From Chloroflexia bacterium (GTDB lineage: Bacteria > Chloroflexota > Chloroflexia > QHBQ01 > JADMIH01): a DNA stretch of 12,562 nucleotides. Below the pieces are notes generated by a model that saw only the letters and a program-made list of their open reading frames with translations, was not told where the DNA came from and did not search any database. A program made the translations under genes and the position numbers. The stretch lies in the NCBI GenBank assembly GCA_025927935.1, contig JAICKM010000115.1, positions 1 through 12,562 on the forward strand, written 5' to 3'. Below are positions 1 through 6,428 of the stretch, piece by piece (position 1 is the stretch's first letter; each line of letters starts with the position of its first letter).

Positions 1-374
1 CGCACCGGCTGGTCGAGATCGTCGTCGGGGATAGCGGCGAGGCTGGATGCCAGCGCGCTGTTCAAGGCAATGACCCGCCGGCACGCTTGCTCCCATGCAG
101 GCTCATCATCCGGCGCGCTGGGCGGCGGCCAGTCGTGCGCGGTGTCCAGGCCGCTGCCGGCGACCGGTAGCCCATGCAGGTCATGCAGCACCACATCATA
201 CCAGAAGCCGAGATGGTTAACGATGGCCCAGATGCTCTTGCCCCCCTCAGGTGGCTCCCAGGCGGCCTGCGCGGCGCTCAGCCCCGCCACGGCGCGCGTA
301 AAGGGCGTGAACCAGCCGTGGTCATGGGCGAACAGGCCCAGCAGGGCATCGGCTAAGTGCGCGGCTTCCGGCAT
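1..374 (-). CDS. DinB-superfamily protein (partial, 3' end off the left edge)
   Basis: Translating the minus strand from the ATG at 374 gives MPEAAHLADALLGLFAHDHG and continues open for 124 codons to the window edge. A GGAGG ribosome binding site lies 6 bases before the ATG, which supports the start. The pattern of an N-terminal helix, then a W-x-P region, then VNHLGFWYD around residues 52-60 matches the first half of DinB/YfiT-like four-helix-bundle proteins. In those, the His of this HLxFW segment (H54 here) is usually the first metal ligand. The family includes metal-dependent thiol S-transferases and many proteins of unknown role; the substrate cannot be told from this fragment. It starts 13 bases after the stop of the TauE-like permease, so the two are probably cotranscribed. 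The family call rests on one motif and overall pattern, because the later His ligands lie outside the window. Confidence 0.6.
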   Translation of the reverse strand, partial: MPEAAHLADALLGLFAHDHGWFTPFTRAVAGLSAAQAAWEPPEGGKSIWAIVNHLGFWYDVVLHDLHGLPVAGSGLDTAHDWPPPSAPDDEPAWEQACRRVIALNSALASSLAAIPDDDLDQPV

Positions 375-387
375 CGCGTGTCCTCCG

Positions 388-1266
388 CTAGCGGCCCGGC
401 GGGCACCACGGGCAGGCGTCCACCGCCTGCAAGATCATCTGCACGGCGACCAGCAGCGCGACCACGCCGAAGATGCGTTTCAAGGTAGCGCTTTGCAGGC
501 GCTGCACCAGGTAGGCGCCCAGCCGTGCGCCGACGAAGACGGCCAGCGCCGCGGGTGCCGCCAGCACCGGATCGATCCGCCCGCTGGCGTAATAGATCAA
601 CGCACGGGCCGCCGCCGTGATGCCGATCAGGAACGAACTCGTGCCCGTCGCTACCTTGAGGGGGACGCCCATCAGCAGGTGCATCACCGGCACCTGGACG
701 ATGCCGCCCCCGACGCCGAGCAAGCCGGAGATCGTGCCGCCGAGCAGGCTGGCGCCCATACCCAGCGGCACGTGGGTGGCCTGGTAGGCGACCCGGCCCA
801 ACCGGGCGTCCTGGTAGCTGCCGCCCAGGTTCCAGCCGTCAGGCGCGGGTGCGGACGGGGCCGCTGCGGGTTGCGCCGCCGGAAGCGCGCCGGGCCGGGC
901 GCCACGAATCATGGTCACGGCGGTGTAGAGCAGCAGGAACGCGAACAGGGCGCGCAGAATGCGCCCGTCGATGGCCTGCGCGACGAGCGAGGCGCCGATG
1001 GCGGCGGCCACGGTGGCCGTGCCCAGCAGCACGGCCAGGCGGATGTTGGTCAGCCGGGTACGCACATAGGTGCTCGACCCCGCCGCCGAGGTGGCGGCCA
1101 CGGCCACCAGGCTGGTGCCCGCCGCCACCTGGAAGGGCAGGTTGAACACCAGCGTCAGCACCGGCACGAGGAAGATGCCGCCGCCCAGGCCCAGCAACGC
1201 GCCGACCAGCCCGGCCAGGAGGCCCAACGCGCTGATGCCCAGCAGCATCCAGATGTCAATGGTCAT
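388..1266 (-). CDS. TauE/SafE family (TSUP) membrane permease
   Basis: This 292-residue integral membrane protein has the internal duplication typical of the TauE/SafE family. GALLGLGGGIFLVPVL lies near residues 22-37, and the second copy GLLGVGGGIVQVPVMHLL is in the C-terminal half. Each copy is followed by a small-residue-rich helix containing a GTS motif (AAGTSLVAV and ATGTSSFLIG). About eight hydrophobic segments are separated by a polar, Ala/Pro-rich central loop. Family members export or import sulfite, sulfoacetate, taurine-derived or other organosulfur anions; the substrate is not readable here. I chose the ATG at 1266 (MTIDIWMLLG). The 33-residue extension upstream is hydrophilic, spans the promoter and translates a dispersed DNA repeat. 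No Shine-Dalgarno sequence precedes this ATG, consistent with a leaderless message. The DinB-like gene follows 13 bases downstream. Confidence 0.88.
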   Translation of the reverse strand: MTIDIWMLLGISALGLLAGLVGALLGLGGGIFLVPVLTLVFNLPFQVAAGTSLVAVAATSAAGSSTYVRTRLTNIRLAVLLGTATVAAAIGASLVAQAIDGRILRALFAFLLLYTAVTMIRGARPGALPAAQPAAAPSAPAPDGWNLGGSYQDARLGRVAYQATHVPLGMGASLLGGTISGLLGVGGGIVQVPVMHLLMGVPLKVATGTSSFLIGITAAARALIYYASGRIDPVLAAPAALAVFVGARLGAYLVQRLQSATLKRIFGVVALLVAVQMILQAVDACPWCPPGR

Positions 1267-1275
1267 ATGGCCGCT

Positions 1276-1304
1276 ATTGTACGCGATTGTGCCGCGCGAC
1301 TCAA
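1276..1304 (-). promoter_or_regulatory. Promoter of the TauE-like/DinB operon, predicting a leaderless mRNA
   Basis: On the minus strand, TTGAGT (1304-1299) and TACAAT (1281-1276) are separated by exactly 17 bases, matching a housekeeping sigma promoter at 4/6 and 5/6 positions. Only 9 bases separate the -10 box from the ATG at 1266, so transcription should begin within about 3 bases of the start codon. That fits the missing ribosome binding site. Confidence 0.6.
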
Positions 1305-1321
1305 GCGGATCTGCGTCGCCG

Positions 1322-1399
1322 TTGTCACTCTGAGCGCAGCGAAGAGTCTCGTCGTGGCCCCGCACCAGACGAGATTCTGAGCGGAGCGAAGAATGACAG
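1322..1399. repeat. Imperfect inverted repeat, element A (dispersed TCTGAGCG-AGCGAAGA family)
   Basis: Two 32-base arms (1322-1353 and 1368-1399) face each other across a 14-base spacer. The outer parts of the arms (GTCA side and CTCGTC side) are inverted copies. The 11-base core of the right arm (GAGCGGAGCGA, 1379-1389), bounded by TTCT and AGAA, lies in the opposite orientation to that expected for a simple inverted repeat. The same sequence family forms element B at 8255-8327. It is non-coding, although it translates into spurious peptides such as TLRCAQSD. Confidence 0.75.
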
Positions 1400-1467
1400 G
1401 GGACGGTGACGTGCTACGCAAGCAGATCAGAATGACAGGGGACGGTGACGTGCTACGTAAGCAGATT
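1390..1467. repeat. 39-bp tandem duplication (two copies)
   Basis: Copies at 1390-1428 and 1429-1467 differ at only two positions, both C to T (one inside ACGCA/ACGTA, one at the last base). The first copy begins inside the right arm of element A (AGAATGACAG), so the duplication captured the end of that repeat. The second copy ends 7 bases before the -35 box of the methyltransferase promoter. The period is a multiple of 3, so it keeps a spurious frame open, but I see no gene here. Confidence 0.9.
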
Positions 1468-1474
1468 GGCGCGC

Positions 1475-1505
1475 TTGACACCGGGCGGGCGAGGCCGGGT
1501 ATAAT
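1475..1505 (+). promoter_or_regulatory. Promoter of the DNA methyltransferase gene
   Basis: Perfect consensus hexamers TTGACA (1475-1480) and TATAAT (1500-1505) are present, but the spacer is 19 bases rather than 17, which would lower or regulate its strength. Transcription would start near 1512, giving a leader of about 27 bases that carries GGGAG at 1526-1530, 8 bases before the ATG. Confidence 0.7.
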
Positions 1506-1538
1506 GGGCGCAACAATCCGTCCTTGGGAGATGCAGCG

Positions 1539-2384
1539 ATGGCTTTTCCGCTGGCCGTGCCCGCCGGCTTTGTCCGGCACCAAACCGACCGCTATGTCCT
1601 CTTGCACGGCGATTGCCTGGAGGTACTTGATGCGCTCCAGGCCATGCACCCGGCGGGCGCCGTGCCGCTGATCTTCGCCGACCCGCCGTATAACCTGAGC
1701 AACGACGGTATCACCTGCCAGGCCGGGCGCATGGTCTCGGTGAACAAGGGCGCATGGGATCGCTCGGCGGGCGTGGACAACGACCACCAGTTCCACCTGG
1801 CCTGGCTGGCGGCCTGCCGCCGGGTGCTGACGGCGGACGGCAGCCTGTGGGTGTCGGGCACGCGCCACGTCATCTTCTCCGCCGGGTTCGCCATGCAGGA
1901 GCTGGGCTACCGCCTGCTCAACGAGATTACCTGGTTCAAGCCTAACGCCGCGCCCAATCTGTCGTGCCGCTACTTCACGCACAGCCACGAAACGTTGCTC
2001 TGGGCGGCGCGCGACGAGCGCAGCAAGCACACCTACAACTACGCCGTGATGAAGGCGCAGGCCGGCGGCAAGCAGATGCGCTCCGTCTGGCCCGACATCC
2101 CCGCGGAAGACGAGCCGCAGGACATCTGGGTGATCCCGACGCCGCGCCGCAGCGAGAAGGAGCACGGCAAGCACCCCACGCAAAAGCCCCTGACCCTGAT
2201 GCGGCGCATTGTGGAGGCCAGTTCCCATCCGGGCGACGTGGTCCTCGACCCTTTCAGCGGGTCGGGTTCGACGGGGGTGGCGGCGCTGGAGTTGGGGCGC
2301 TTCTACATCGGCATCGAGCAGGACCCGGCGTACCTGGAGTTGAGCCGGCGCCGGCTGGACGCGGCCCTGGCCGCGCCTCAGTAA
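1539..2384 (+). CDS. Solitary beta-class N6-adenine DNA methyltransferase
   Basis: This 281-residue enzyme transfers a methyl group from S-adenosylmethionine to a base in a specific DNA site. The catalytic motif IV DPPYNLSNDG is at residues 48-57. The SAM-binding motif I DPFSGSGSTG is near the C-terminus (237-246), preceded by HPTQKP (212-217) and followed by IGIEQ (257-261). Catalytic motif first and SAM motif last is the order of the beta class, and DPPY favours N6-adenine. The stretch after DPPY (LSNDGITCQAG, then MVSVNKGAWD) resembles GATC-type enzymes such as DpnA/MboIC as I remember them, so GATC is a possible but unproven target. The ATG at 1539 has GGGAG 8 bases upstream; an in-frame TTG at 1524 is less likely because it would overlap that site. 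No restriction endonuclease is beside it, so it looks like an orphan methylase. Confidence 0.9.
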   Translation: MAFPLAVPAGFVRHQTDRYVLLHGDCLEVLDALQAMHPAGAVPLIFADPPYNLSNDGITCQAGRMVSVNKGAWDRSAGVDNDHQFHLAWLAACRRVLTADGSLWVSGTRHVIFSAGFAMQELGYRLLNEITWFKPNAAPNLSCRYFTHSHETLLWAARDERSKHTYNYAVMKAQAGGKQMRSVWPDIPAEDEPQDIWVIPTPRRSEKEHGKHPTQKPLTLMRRIVEASSHPGDVVLDPFSGSGSTGVAALELGRFYIGIEQDPAYLELSRRRLDAALAAPQ

Positions 2385-2396
2385 TTTGCATTGTAG

Positions 2397-2417
2397 GGGC
2401 CGGTTTGAAACCGGCCC
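2397..2417. repeat. Perfect palindrome, REP-like
   Basis: GGGCCGGTTT and AAACCGGCCC pair perfectly around a single G, 8 bases after the methyltransferase stop codon is passed by the TTGTA lead-in. From memory, this type (GGGCCGGTTTGAAACCGGCCC and variants) is a widely dispersed intergenic palindrome in many bacterial genomes. There is no T-tract, so termination is possible but not assured. Confidence 0.7.
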
Positions 2418-2442
2418 GGTCCGTTATCAACATGCAAACAGG

Positions 2443-2472
2443 CGAGGGGCGGCGCATCTGCGCCGCCCCTCG
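2443..2472. terminator. Strong hairpin between convergent genes, likely bidirectional terminator
   Basis: A perfect 14-base inverted repeat (arms 2443-2456 and 2459-2472) with a 2-base centre would fold as a GC-rich stem with a small loop. It lies between the stop codons of the plus-strand methyltransferase and the minus-strand solute-binding protein. No clear U-tract follows on either strand, so the call rests on position and stem strength. Confidence 0.55.
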
Positions 2473-2485
2473 CGTTGCCGCGGTT

Positions 2486-2518
2486 ACGGCGCCGGAAAGC
2501 TGAGATCCCCGGCGCCGT
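2486..2518. terminator. Second hairpin, just after the binding-protein stop codon
   Basis: ACGGCGCCGG (2486-2495) and CCGGCGCCGT (2509-2518) are perfect inverted copies around a 13-base loop. On the minus strand this hairpin starts 6 bases after the solute-binding protein gene ends, a typical terminator position, although a T-tract is lacking. Confidence 0.5.
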
Positions 2519-2523
2519 GCCGC

Positions 2524-4179
2524 CTATTTGACCGTCGAGTTGTACTCGTCGAGCAGGTCGTTGGCTTTGTTGGCTGCGTCGTCCAGGGCGGCTTTGGCCG
2601 AGGGCGACTTGCCGAGCAGGAACTGCTCCATCGCGCCTTCGACCAGCGGCCGGGTCCCGGCGAAGGTGCCGAACACCGCGCCCGCCGTGGCCGGACTGGC
2701 CTCGGTGGCGTGCAGTTGGTCGACCGCGACCTGGAACTGCGGATACTTCGCCAGGGCGTCCTTCATGATCTGCACGTTATAGGCCGCCTTGCGTGTGGGA
2801 TAGTAGCCGGTATTGGAGGCGAAGAACGCCTGGCTCTCCGGCGACGAGGCGAACTTGACAAACTCCCAGGCGCCGTTCTGCTGGTCGGCCGAACCCTGGT
2901 CGGTGATCCAGAGCGAGGCGCCGCCGATGATCACGCCGCCCTTGGCGCCGGCCGGCTTGGGAAGGTAACCCACGCCGATATCGACTTTGCCGGCTGCCTT
3001 GGCCTGGCTGCTCCATCCGCGCAGGGTCGCGATGCTCTCCAGCGCCATCGCGGCATCGCCACGCGAGAAGTTGGCGCCCAGCGTGGTGCCGTTGGTGGTG
3101 CCGCTGGCGCGCCCGACGCTGCGGCCCACGCCCTCGTCCTGCAGTTTCTTGAGGAAGTTGAGCCAGTTCTGGCCGCCCTCGCCGTTGAAGACGAGCTTGG
3201 TCGCCCGGCCCTGGCGGCCGTTGTTCGGCTCGGCGTAGAGCACATTCTGCTCGGCCATCTCCTGCTCCAGGATCCAGCCGTAGAGCGTGAAGTCGATGCC
3301 GCTGCGGATGATCTTGCCGCTCGCATCCTTCTTCACCAGCTTCTGCGCGGCGGCGAATACCTCGTCATAGGTCTGCGGAGGTTTGTCCGGGTCCAGGCCG
3401 ACCTCTTTGAAGGCGTTCTTGTCGTAGTACAGCACCGGGGCGGAGCTGTTGAAAGGCATCGAGTAGAGCTTGCCGTTAACGGTATAGTAGCTCGCCACGG
3501 CCGGCTCCAGGTCCTTGACCAGGTCCTGCTGGTTGTCCTTCTCGACAAAGTCCTGCACCGGGATGATGCGCTTGCTGTCGATCATGCGTTGGGTGCCGAT
3601 GTCGTAGACCTGCACGAGGCTCGGCAGAGACCCACCGGCCAGGCTGGTATTGAGCTTGTTGATCGTATCGTCGTAGTTCGGCTGCTGGATGCCTTCGACG
3701 TAATACTTGGTCTGGCTGGTGTTGAAGTTGTTGATCACCTGCTGGACAATCGCGCCGTTGAAGCCGGTGAGGCCATACCAGAAGGTGAGCTTGACCGCGC
3801 CGGGAGGCGCGGGGACGGTCGGATAAGGCGTGGCCGTGGGCGCGGGTGCCGCGGTCCCGGCCGCAGTAGCGGCGGCGGGGGCCGAGGTATTGGTGGCGGC
3901 AGCGGCCGGCGCTGTGGTATCTGTCGCGGCAGCCACCGGCGCGGTGGTATTGGTGGCGGCAGCCGCGACGGCTGGGGTATCGGTCGCGGCGGCGGGCGGC
4001 GGCGCACTGGTGGCCGGAGTGGCCGTGGCCGTGTCGCCGCCACACCCGGCGAGTGCCCCGCCCAGGAGCACGCTTACGACCGCCAGCGATAGCCCCTGGC
4101 GCAGTCGCTCGACCGGCTTCGGCCCCTTGCGCTTCCTTGCGCGTGACTCATGCGTACTGCCCATTGGTTGCACAGTCAT
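2524..4179 (-). CDS. Extracellular solute-binding lipoprotein of a Ugp/Mal-type ABC importer
   Basis: This 551-residue protein is predicted to be exported, lipidated and to capture substrate outside the membrane for the two permeases encoded upstream. A basic 29-residue N-region is followed by a hydrophobic core and the lipobox LAGC, with Cys46 as the lipid attachment site. Residues 47-126 form an Ala/Thr/Pro-rich linker with 10-residue repeats. The mature family 1 binding domain begins at VKLTFWYGLTG (129-139). The latter, the middle IGTQRMIDSKRIIPVQDF and a C-terminal helix resembling AKAALDDAANKANDLLDEYN point to UgpB-like proteins (glycerol-3-phosphate or glycerophosphodiesters). Sugars remain possible because SBP family 1 is broad. 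AAAGGAGG, 4 bases before the ATG, fixes the start. It is the last gene of its operon, 39 bases after the UgpE-like permease. Confidence 0.88.
   Translation of the reverse strand: MTVQPMGSTHESRARKRKGPKPVERLRQGLSLAVVSVLLGGALAGCGGDTATATPATSAPPPAAATDTPAVAAAATNTTAPVAAATDTTAPAAAATNTSAPAAATAAGTAAPAPTATPYPTVPAPPGAVKLTFWYGLTGFNGAIVQQVINNFNTSQTKYYVEGIQQPNYDDTINKLNTSLAGGSLPSLVQVYDIGTQRMIDSKRIIPVQDFVEKDNQQDLVKDLEPAVASYYTVNGKLYSMPFNSSAPVLYYDKNAFKEVGLDPDKPPQTYDEVFAAAQKLVKKDASGKIIRSGIDFTLYGWILEQEMAEQNVLYAEPNNGRQGRATKLVFNGEGGQNWLNFLKKLQDEGVGRSVGRASGTTNGTTLGANFSRGDAAMALESIATLRGWSSQAKAAGKVDIGVGYLPKPAGAKGGVIIGGASLWITDQGSADQQNGAWEFVKFASSPESQAFFASNTGYYPTRKAAYNVQIMKDALAKYPQFQVAVDQLHATEASPATAGAVFGTFAGTRPLVEGAMEQFLLGKSPSAKAALDDAANKANDLLDEYNSTVK
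3871..3990 (-). repeat. Four in-frame 30-bp repeats encoding the lipoprotein linker
   Basis: Residues 64-103 of the binding protein are four consecutive 10-residue units with the pattern A-A-T-(D/N)-T-(P/T/S)-A-(P/V)-x-A, and Asp and Asn alternate from unit to unit. The DNA is correspondingly repetitive. Such linkers act as flexible tethers that hold the binding domain away from the lipid anchor; copy number is likely to vary between strains. Confidence 0.8.
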
Positions 4180-4183
4180 GTTT

Positions 4184-4191
4184 CCTCCTTT
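4184..4191 (-). promoter_or_regulatory. Strong ribosome binding site of the solute-binding lipoprotein gene
   Basis: On the minus strand this reads AAAGGAGG, near-perfect for the 16S rRNA tail, 4 bases before the ATG at 4179. It is by far the best ribosome binding site in this operon, fitting the usual need for binding protein in excess over permease. Confidence 0.8.
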
Positions 4192-4218
4192 GGTTCCGTT
4201 GGTCCTGTAGATTGTGGT

Positions 4219-5091
4219 TCAGCCCTTAAGGGCGCCGCTCGTGAGGCCCCGTACCAGTTGCCGCTGGCCCAGCACCAGCAACAACAGGGTCGGCAGCATC
4301 ACGATGATGGTCCCCGCCATCTGAAGGTTATAGAGCGCGATCTCCGACGACCGGAACGCCGTGATACCGACCTGGGTGGTCCGCCATTCGGGGCTATCGG
4401 TCACCAACAGTGGCCAGTAGTACTGGTTGTAGGTGTTCAAAAAGGCGTACACGGCCAGCGTGCCGAGCGCGGGGCGCGAGAGCGGCAGCAGGATGGTCCA
4501 CAGGTAGCGGAACCGCCCGCAGCCGTCGATGACCGCCGCCTCGTAGAGATCGCGCGGGATGGTGAGGAAGTACTGCCGTAGCAAGAAAATGCCGAACCCG
4601 CTCGCCACAAACGGTGCGGCCAGACCCTGGTAGCTGTCCTTCCACCCCAACTGCACCACGGTTAGGTAATTGGGCACGATGGTCGCTTCGAAGGGGATCA
4701 TCAGCGTGCCCAGAAAAATGAAGAAGAACAGCGTCTTGCCGGGAAAGTTGAAAGTCGCCAGCGCATATGCGGCTAGGGCCGACGTAATTAGTTGCCCGAG
4801 CGTGACGGCGAGCGAGACCACGAACGAATTCACGATCCAGCGGCTCAGCAAGGGTTCCTCGTTGAACGCTTCGCGGAACACGCCCCAATCCAGGTGGTTG
4901 AAGTTGGGTAGCAGGTTCGGCGCGATGGTCGGGCCCTGCAACGACAGCGAGAGCGAGAAGATCAGCGGGAACAGCAGGATCAGCGCGGCCAGGATCAGCA
5001 GGATATACAGGCCGGTCGTTTTTAGCCAGTCGCGGACACGCTGCGTGCCGGATCGATATTCATAGGACACGGCGATGGGTTGGGCGCTCAT
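4219..5091 (-). CDS. ABC importer permease, MalG/UgpE type
   Basis: This 290-residue inner-membrane subunit forms half of the translocation channel. It has about six hydrophobic segments, the first at roughly residues 27-50. The cytoplasmic coupling (EAA) loop reads YEAAVIDGCGRFRYLWTILLP starting at residue 183, with the conserved E184-A-A and D189-G190 that dock onto the ATPase. Length and order match the second permease of carbohydrate and glycerol-3-phosphate importers (CUT1 group). Its ATG lies inside the end of the preceding permease gene, overlapping by 4 bases (ATGA), and GGAGG sits 11 bases upstream within that gene, so translation is probably coupled. The ATPase partner is not encoded in the window and may be a shared MsmX/UgpC-like protein made elsewhere. 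Confidence 0.92.
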   Translation of the reverse strand: MSAQPIAVSYEYRSGTQRVRDWLKTTGLYILLILAALILLFPLIFSLSLSLQGPTIAPNLLPNFNHLDWGVFREAFNEEPLLSRWIVNSFVVSLAVTLGQLITSALAAYALATFNFPGKTLFFFIFLGTLMIPFEATIVPNYLTVVQLGWKDSYQGLAAPFVASGFGIFLLRQYFLTIPRDLYEAAVIDGCGRFRYLWTILLPLSRPALGTLAVYAFLNTYNQYYWPLLVTDSPEWRTTQVGITAFRSSEIALYNLQMAGTIIVMLPTLLLLVLGQRQLVRGLTSGALKG

Positions 5092-6137
5092 TGGTAATGG
5101 ACCCTCCTGTCCAGCACGCGGAACTGAATCAAGCTCATCACCAGCAGCACGACGAACAGCACGACCGCGATAGCCGAGGCGAAGCCGTAGCGATTCTCTT
5201 TAAAGAAGGCGGTGAAGAGCGCGAACACGATTACGTTGGTCGAGCCGTTCGGCCCCTCGTTGGCGATCAGCACGTTGAACTGGGTGAACGCCTGGAACGA
5301 GTTGATCGTGTTGATAATCAGCAGAAACAGCAACGTCGGCGTGAGCAGCGGCAGCGTGATATGGCGGAAGGATTGCCAGGCGCTGGCGCCGTCCAGCGTG
5401 CTGCTTTCGTACAGGTCCTGCGGAATGCCCTGCATCCCGGCCAGCGCGATAATGAAGTTGAACCCCAGCGAGGTCCAGATGGTCATGAAGGCGACGGCGG
5501 GCAGGGCGGTGGCCGGGTCGAGCAGCACGCCTTCGGTTTGCAGGTTCAGCAGATCGACCACCCAGTTCGTCACTTTAATGCTGGGATTGTAAATGAGCGC
5601 CCAGATGACGCTCGCGCTGGCGACGGAGATGGCGACGGTGCTGGTGAAAATCGTGCGGAAGATCTGGATCGCCCGCACGCGGGCCGTCGCCAGTTGGGCC
5701 AGGCCCACCGCAACGGCGATGCCCAGCGGCACTACCAGGATGGTGAACTCTACGGTCGTGAGGATGCTATGCAGATACTCATCGCGCCCGCTGCCGTCGA
5801 GGTTCAAGAAGCGCAGGTAGTATTGCACGCCGTTGAAGCGTGCCGGGCTGCCGGTCTGGTCGGTGATGAAAAAGCTCAGCCAGATCGATCGTACAAATGG
5901 CACAAAGGTGAAGGCGATAAAGAACGCCAGCGCCGGGGCCATATAGAGGATCGCCCAGCCGAAGTCACGCCAGCGGCGCGCCATCCGGTTCCCGGCCACG
6001 GTCGCGGCGGGCGCGTCCGCCTTGCGGGCCACATCGACCACCAGGCGGCCGGCGGCATCGGTGCCGTCCACAGCGGTGAGCGCCCGGTCATCGAGCCGGG
6101 GGGCGGCATCTTTGCCGCGTTTATCATGTGCGAGCAT
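5088..6137 (-). CDS. ABC importer permease, MalF/UgpA type
   Basis: This is the first gene of the importer operon and encodes the partner permease. After a long hydrophilic N-terminus come about six membrane segments (first around residues 61-83, ILYMAPALAFFIAFTFVPF). The coupling loop is YESSTLDGASAWQSFRHITLP from residue 243, where the canonical E-A-A is E-S-S but D249-G250 is kept. The ATG at 6137 gives 349 residues, longer than the roughly 290-310 usual for UgpA. The second in-frame ATG at 5984 would give 298 residues beginning MARRWRDFGW just before the first helix. Neither has a convincing ribosome binding site, so the start is uncertain. The stop codon overlaps the start of the UgpE-like gene. 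Confidence 0.88.
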   Translation of the reverse strand: MLAHDKRGKDAAPRLDDRALTAVDGTDAAGRLVVDVARKADAPAATVAGNRMARRWRDFGWAILYMAPALAFFIAFTFVPFVRSIWLSFFITDQTGSPARFNGVQYYLRFLNLDGSGRDEYLHSILTTVEFTILVVPLGIAVAVGLAQLATARVRAIQIFRTIFTSTVAISVASASVIWALIYNPSIKVTNWVVDLLNLQTEGVLLDPATALPAVAFMTIWTSLGFNFIIALAGMQGIPQDLYESSTLDGASAWQSFRHITLPLLTPTLLFLLIINTINSFQAFTQFNVLIANEGPNGSTNVIVFALFTAFFKENRYGFASAIAVVLFVVLLVMSLIQFRVLDRRVHYQ

Positions 6138-6372
6138 AGGTCGTCTGTGGCCTCTATCTCTGGATCGGTCCGCATACCTCCGGACAGGACAGTCCCGAAG
6201 GCGTCCGCCGGTTGTTGCCCCTTGCGCAGCAGGGTCGCGGGTCGCGGCGGGCGTTACGGACGGCTGGTGCGCCCAGGTCGCGTTTGTAGCTTAACACCTG
6301 GTCATTCACAGACCATTGAGCGATTTTTCGCGGTGAGCTACGATGGGCGGTCGTGTCGTAACAACCGGGCCA

Positions 6373-6401
6373 AGTCTAGCATAGTTTGCGGGTTCTTGCA
6401 A
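6373..6401 (-). promoter_or_regulatory. Candidate promoter of the importer operon
   Basis: On the minus strand, TTGCAA (6401-6396) and TAGACT (6378-6373) are 17 bases apart, each matching consensus at 4/6. A start near 6366 would give a 5' leader of about 230 bases before the permease ATG. I see no clear operator palindrome or riboswitch in the rest of the 6138-6428 spacer. Confidence 0.35.
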
Positions 6402-6428
6402 CCGGGTGCGTCCCGGCTTATGGCGATT

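Noticed and set aside
1267..1365. N-terminal 33-residue extension of the TauE-like protein
   Set aside because: It is hydrophilic, unlike family N-termini, and spans the promoter hexamers and repeat element A; the ATG at 1266 begins directly at the first membrane helix.
70..1380. Long plus-strand open frame opposite the TauE-like and DinB-like genes
   Set aside because: The translation is Arg/Ala/Gln/His-rich low-complexity with no domain, runs antisense to clear membrane and DinB-like proteins, and crosses element A.
1390..1467. Possible CRISPR array
   Set aside because: There are only two directly abutting copies with no spacers between them and no cas genes nearby.
1263..2228. 321-codon minus-strand open frame over the methyltransferase
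   Set aside because: It is antisense to DPPY/DPFSGSG motif sequence and includes translated 39-bp and element A repeats, a sign of a spurious frame.
2386..4092. 568-codon plus-strand open frame
   Set aside because: It is the complement of the solute-binding lipoprotein, is very rich in Arg, Gly and Val, and its C-terminal glycine repeats are just the antisense of the lipoprotein linker.
6138..6428. Riboswitch or small RNA in the importer leader
   Set aside because: I looked for strong stems followed by T-tracts and for known aptamer-like motifs and found none that I could defend.
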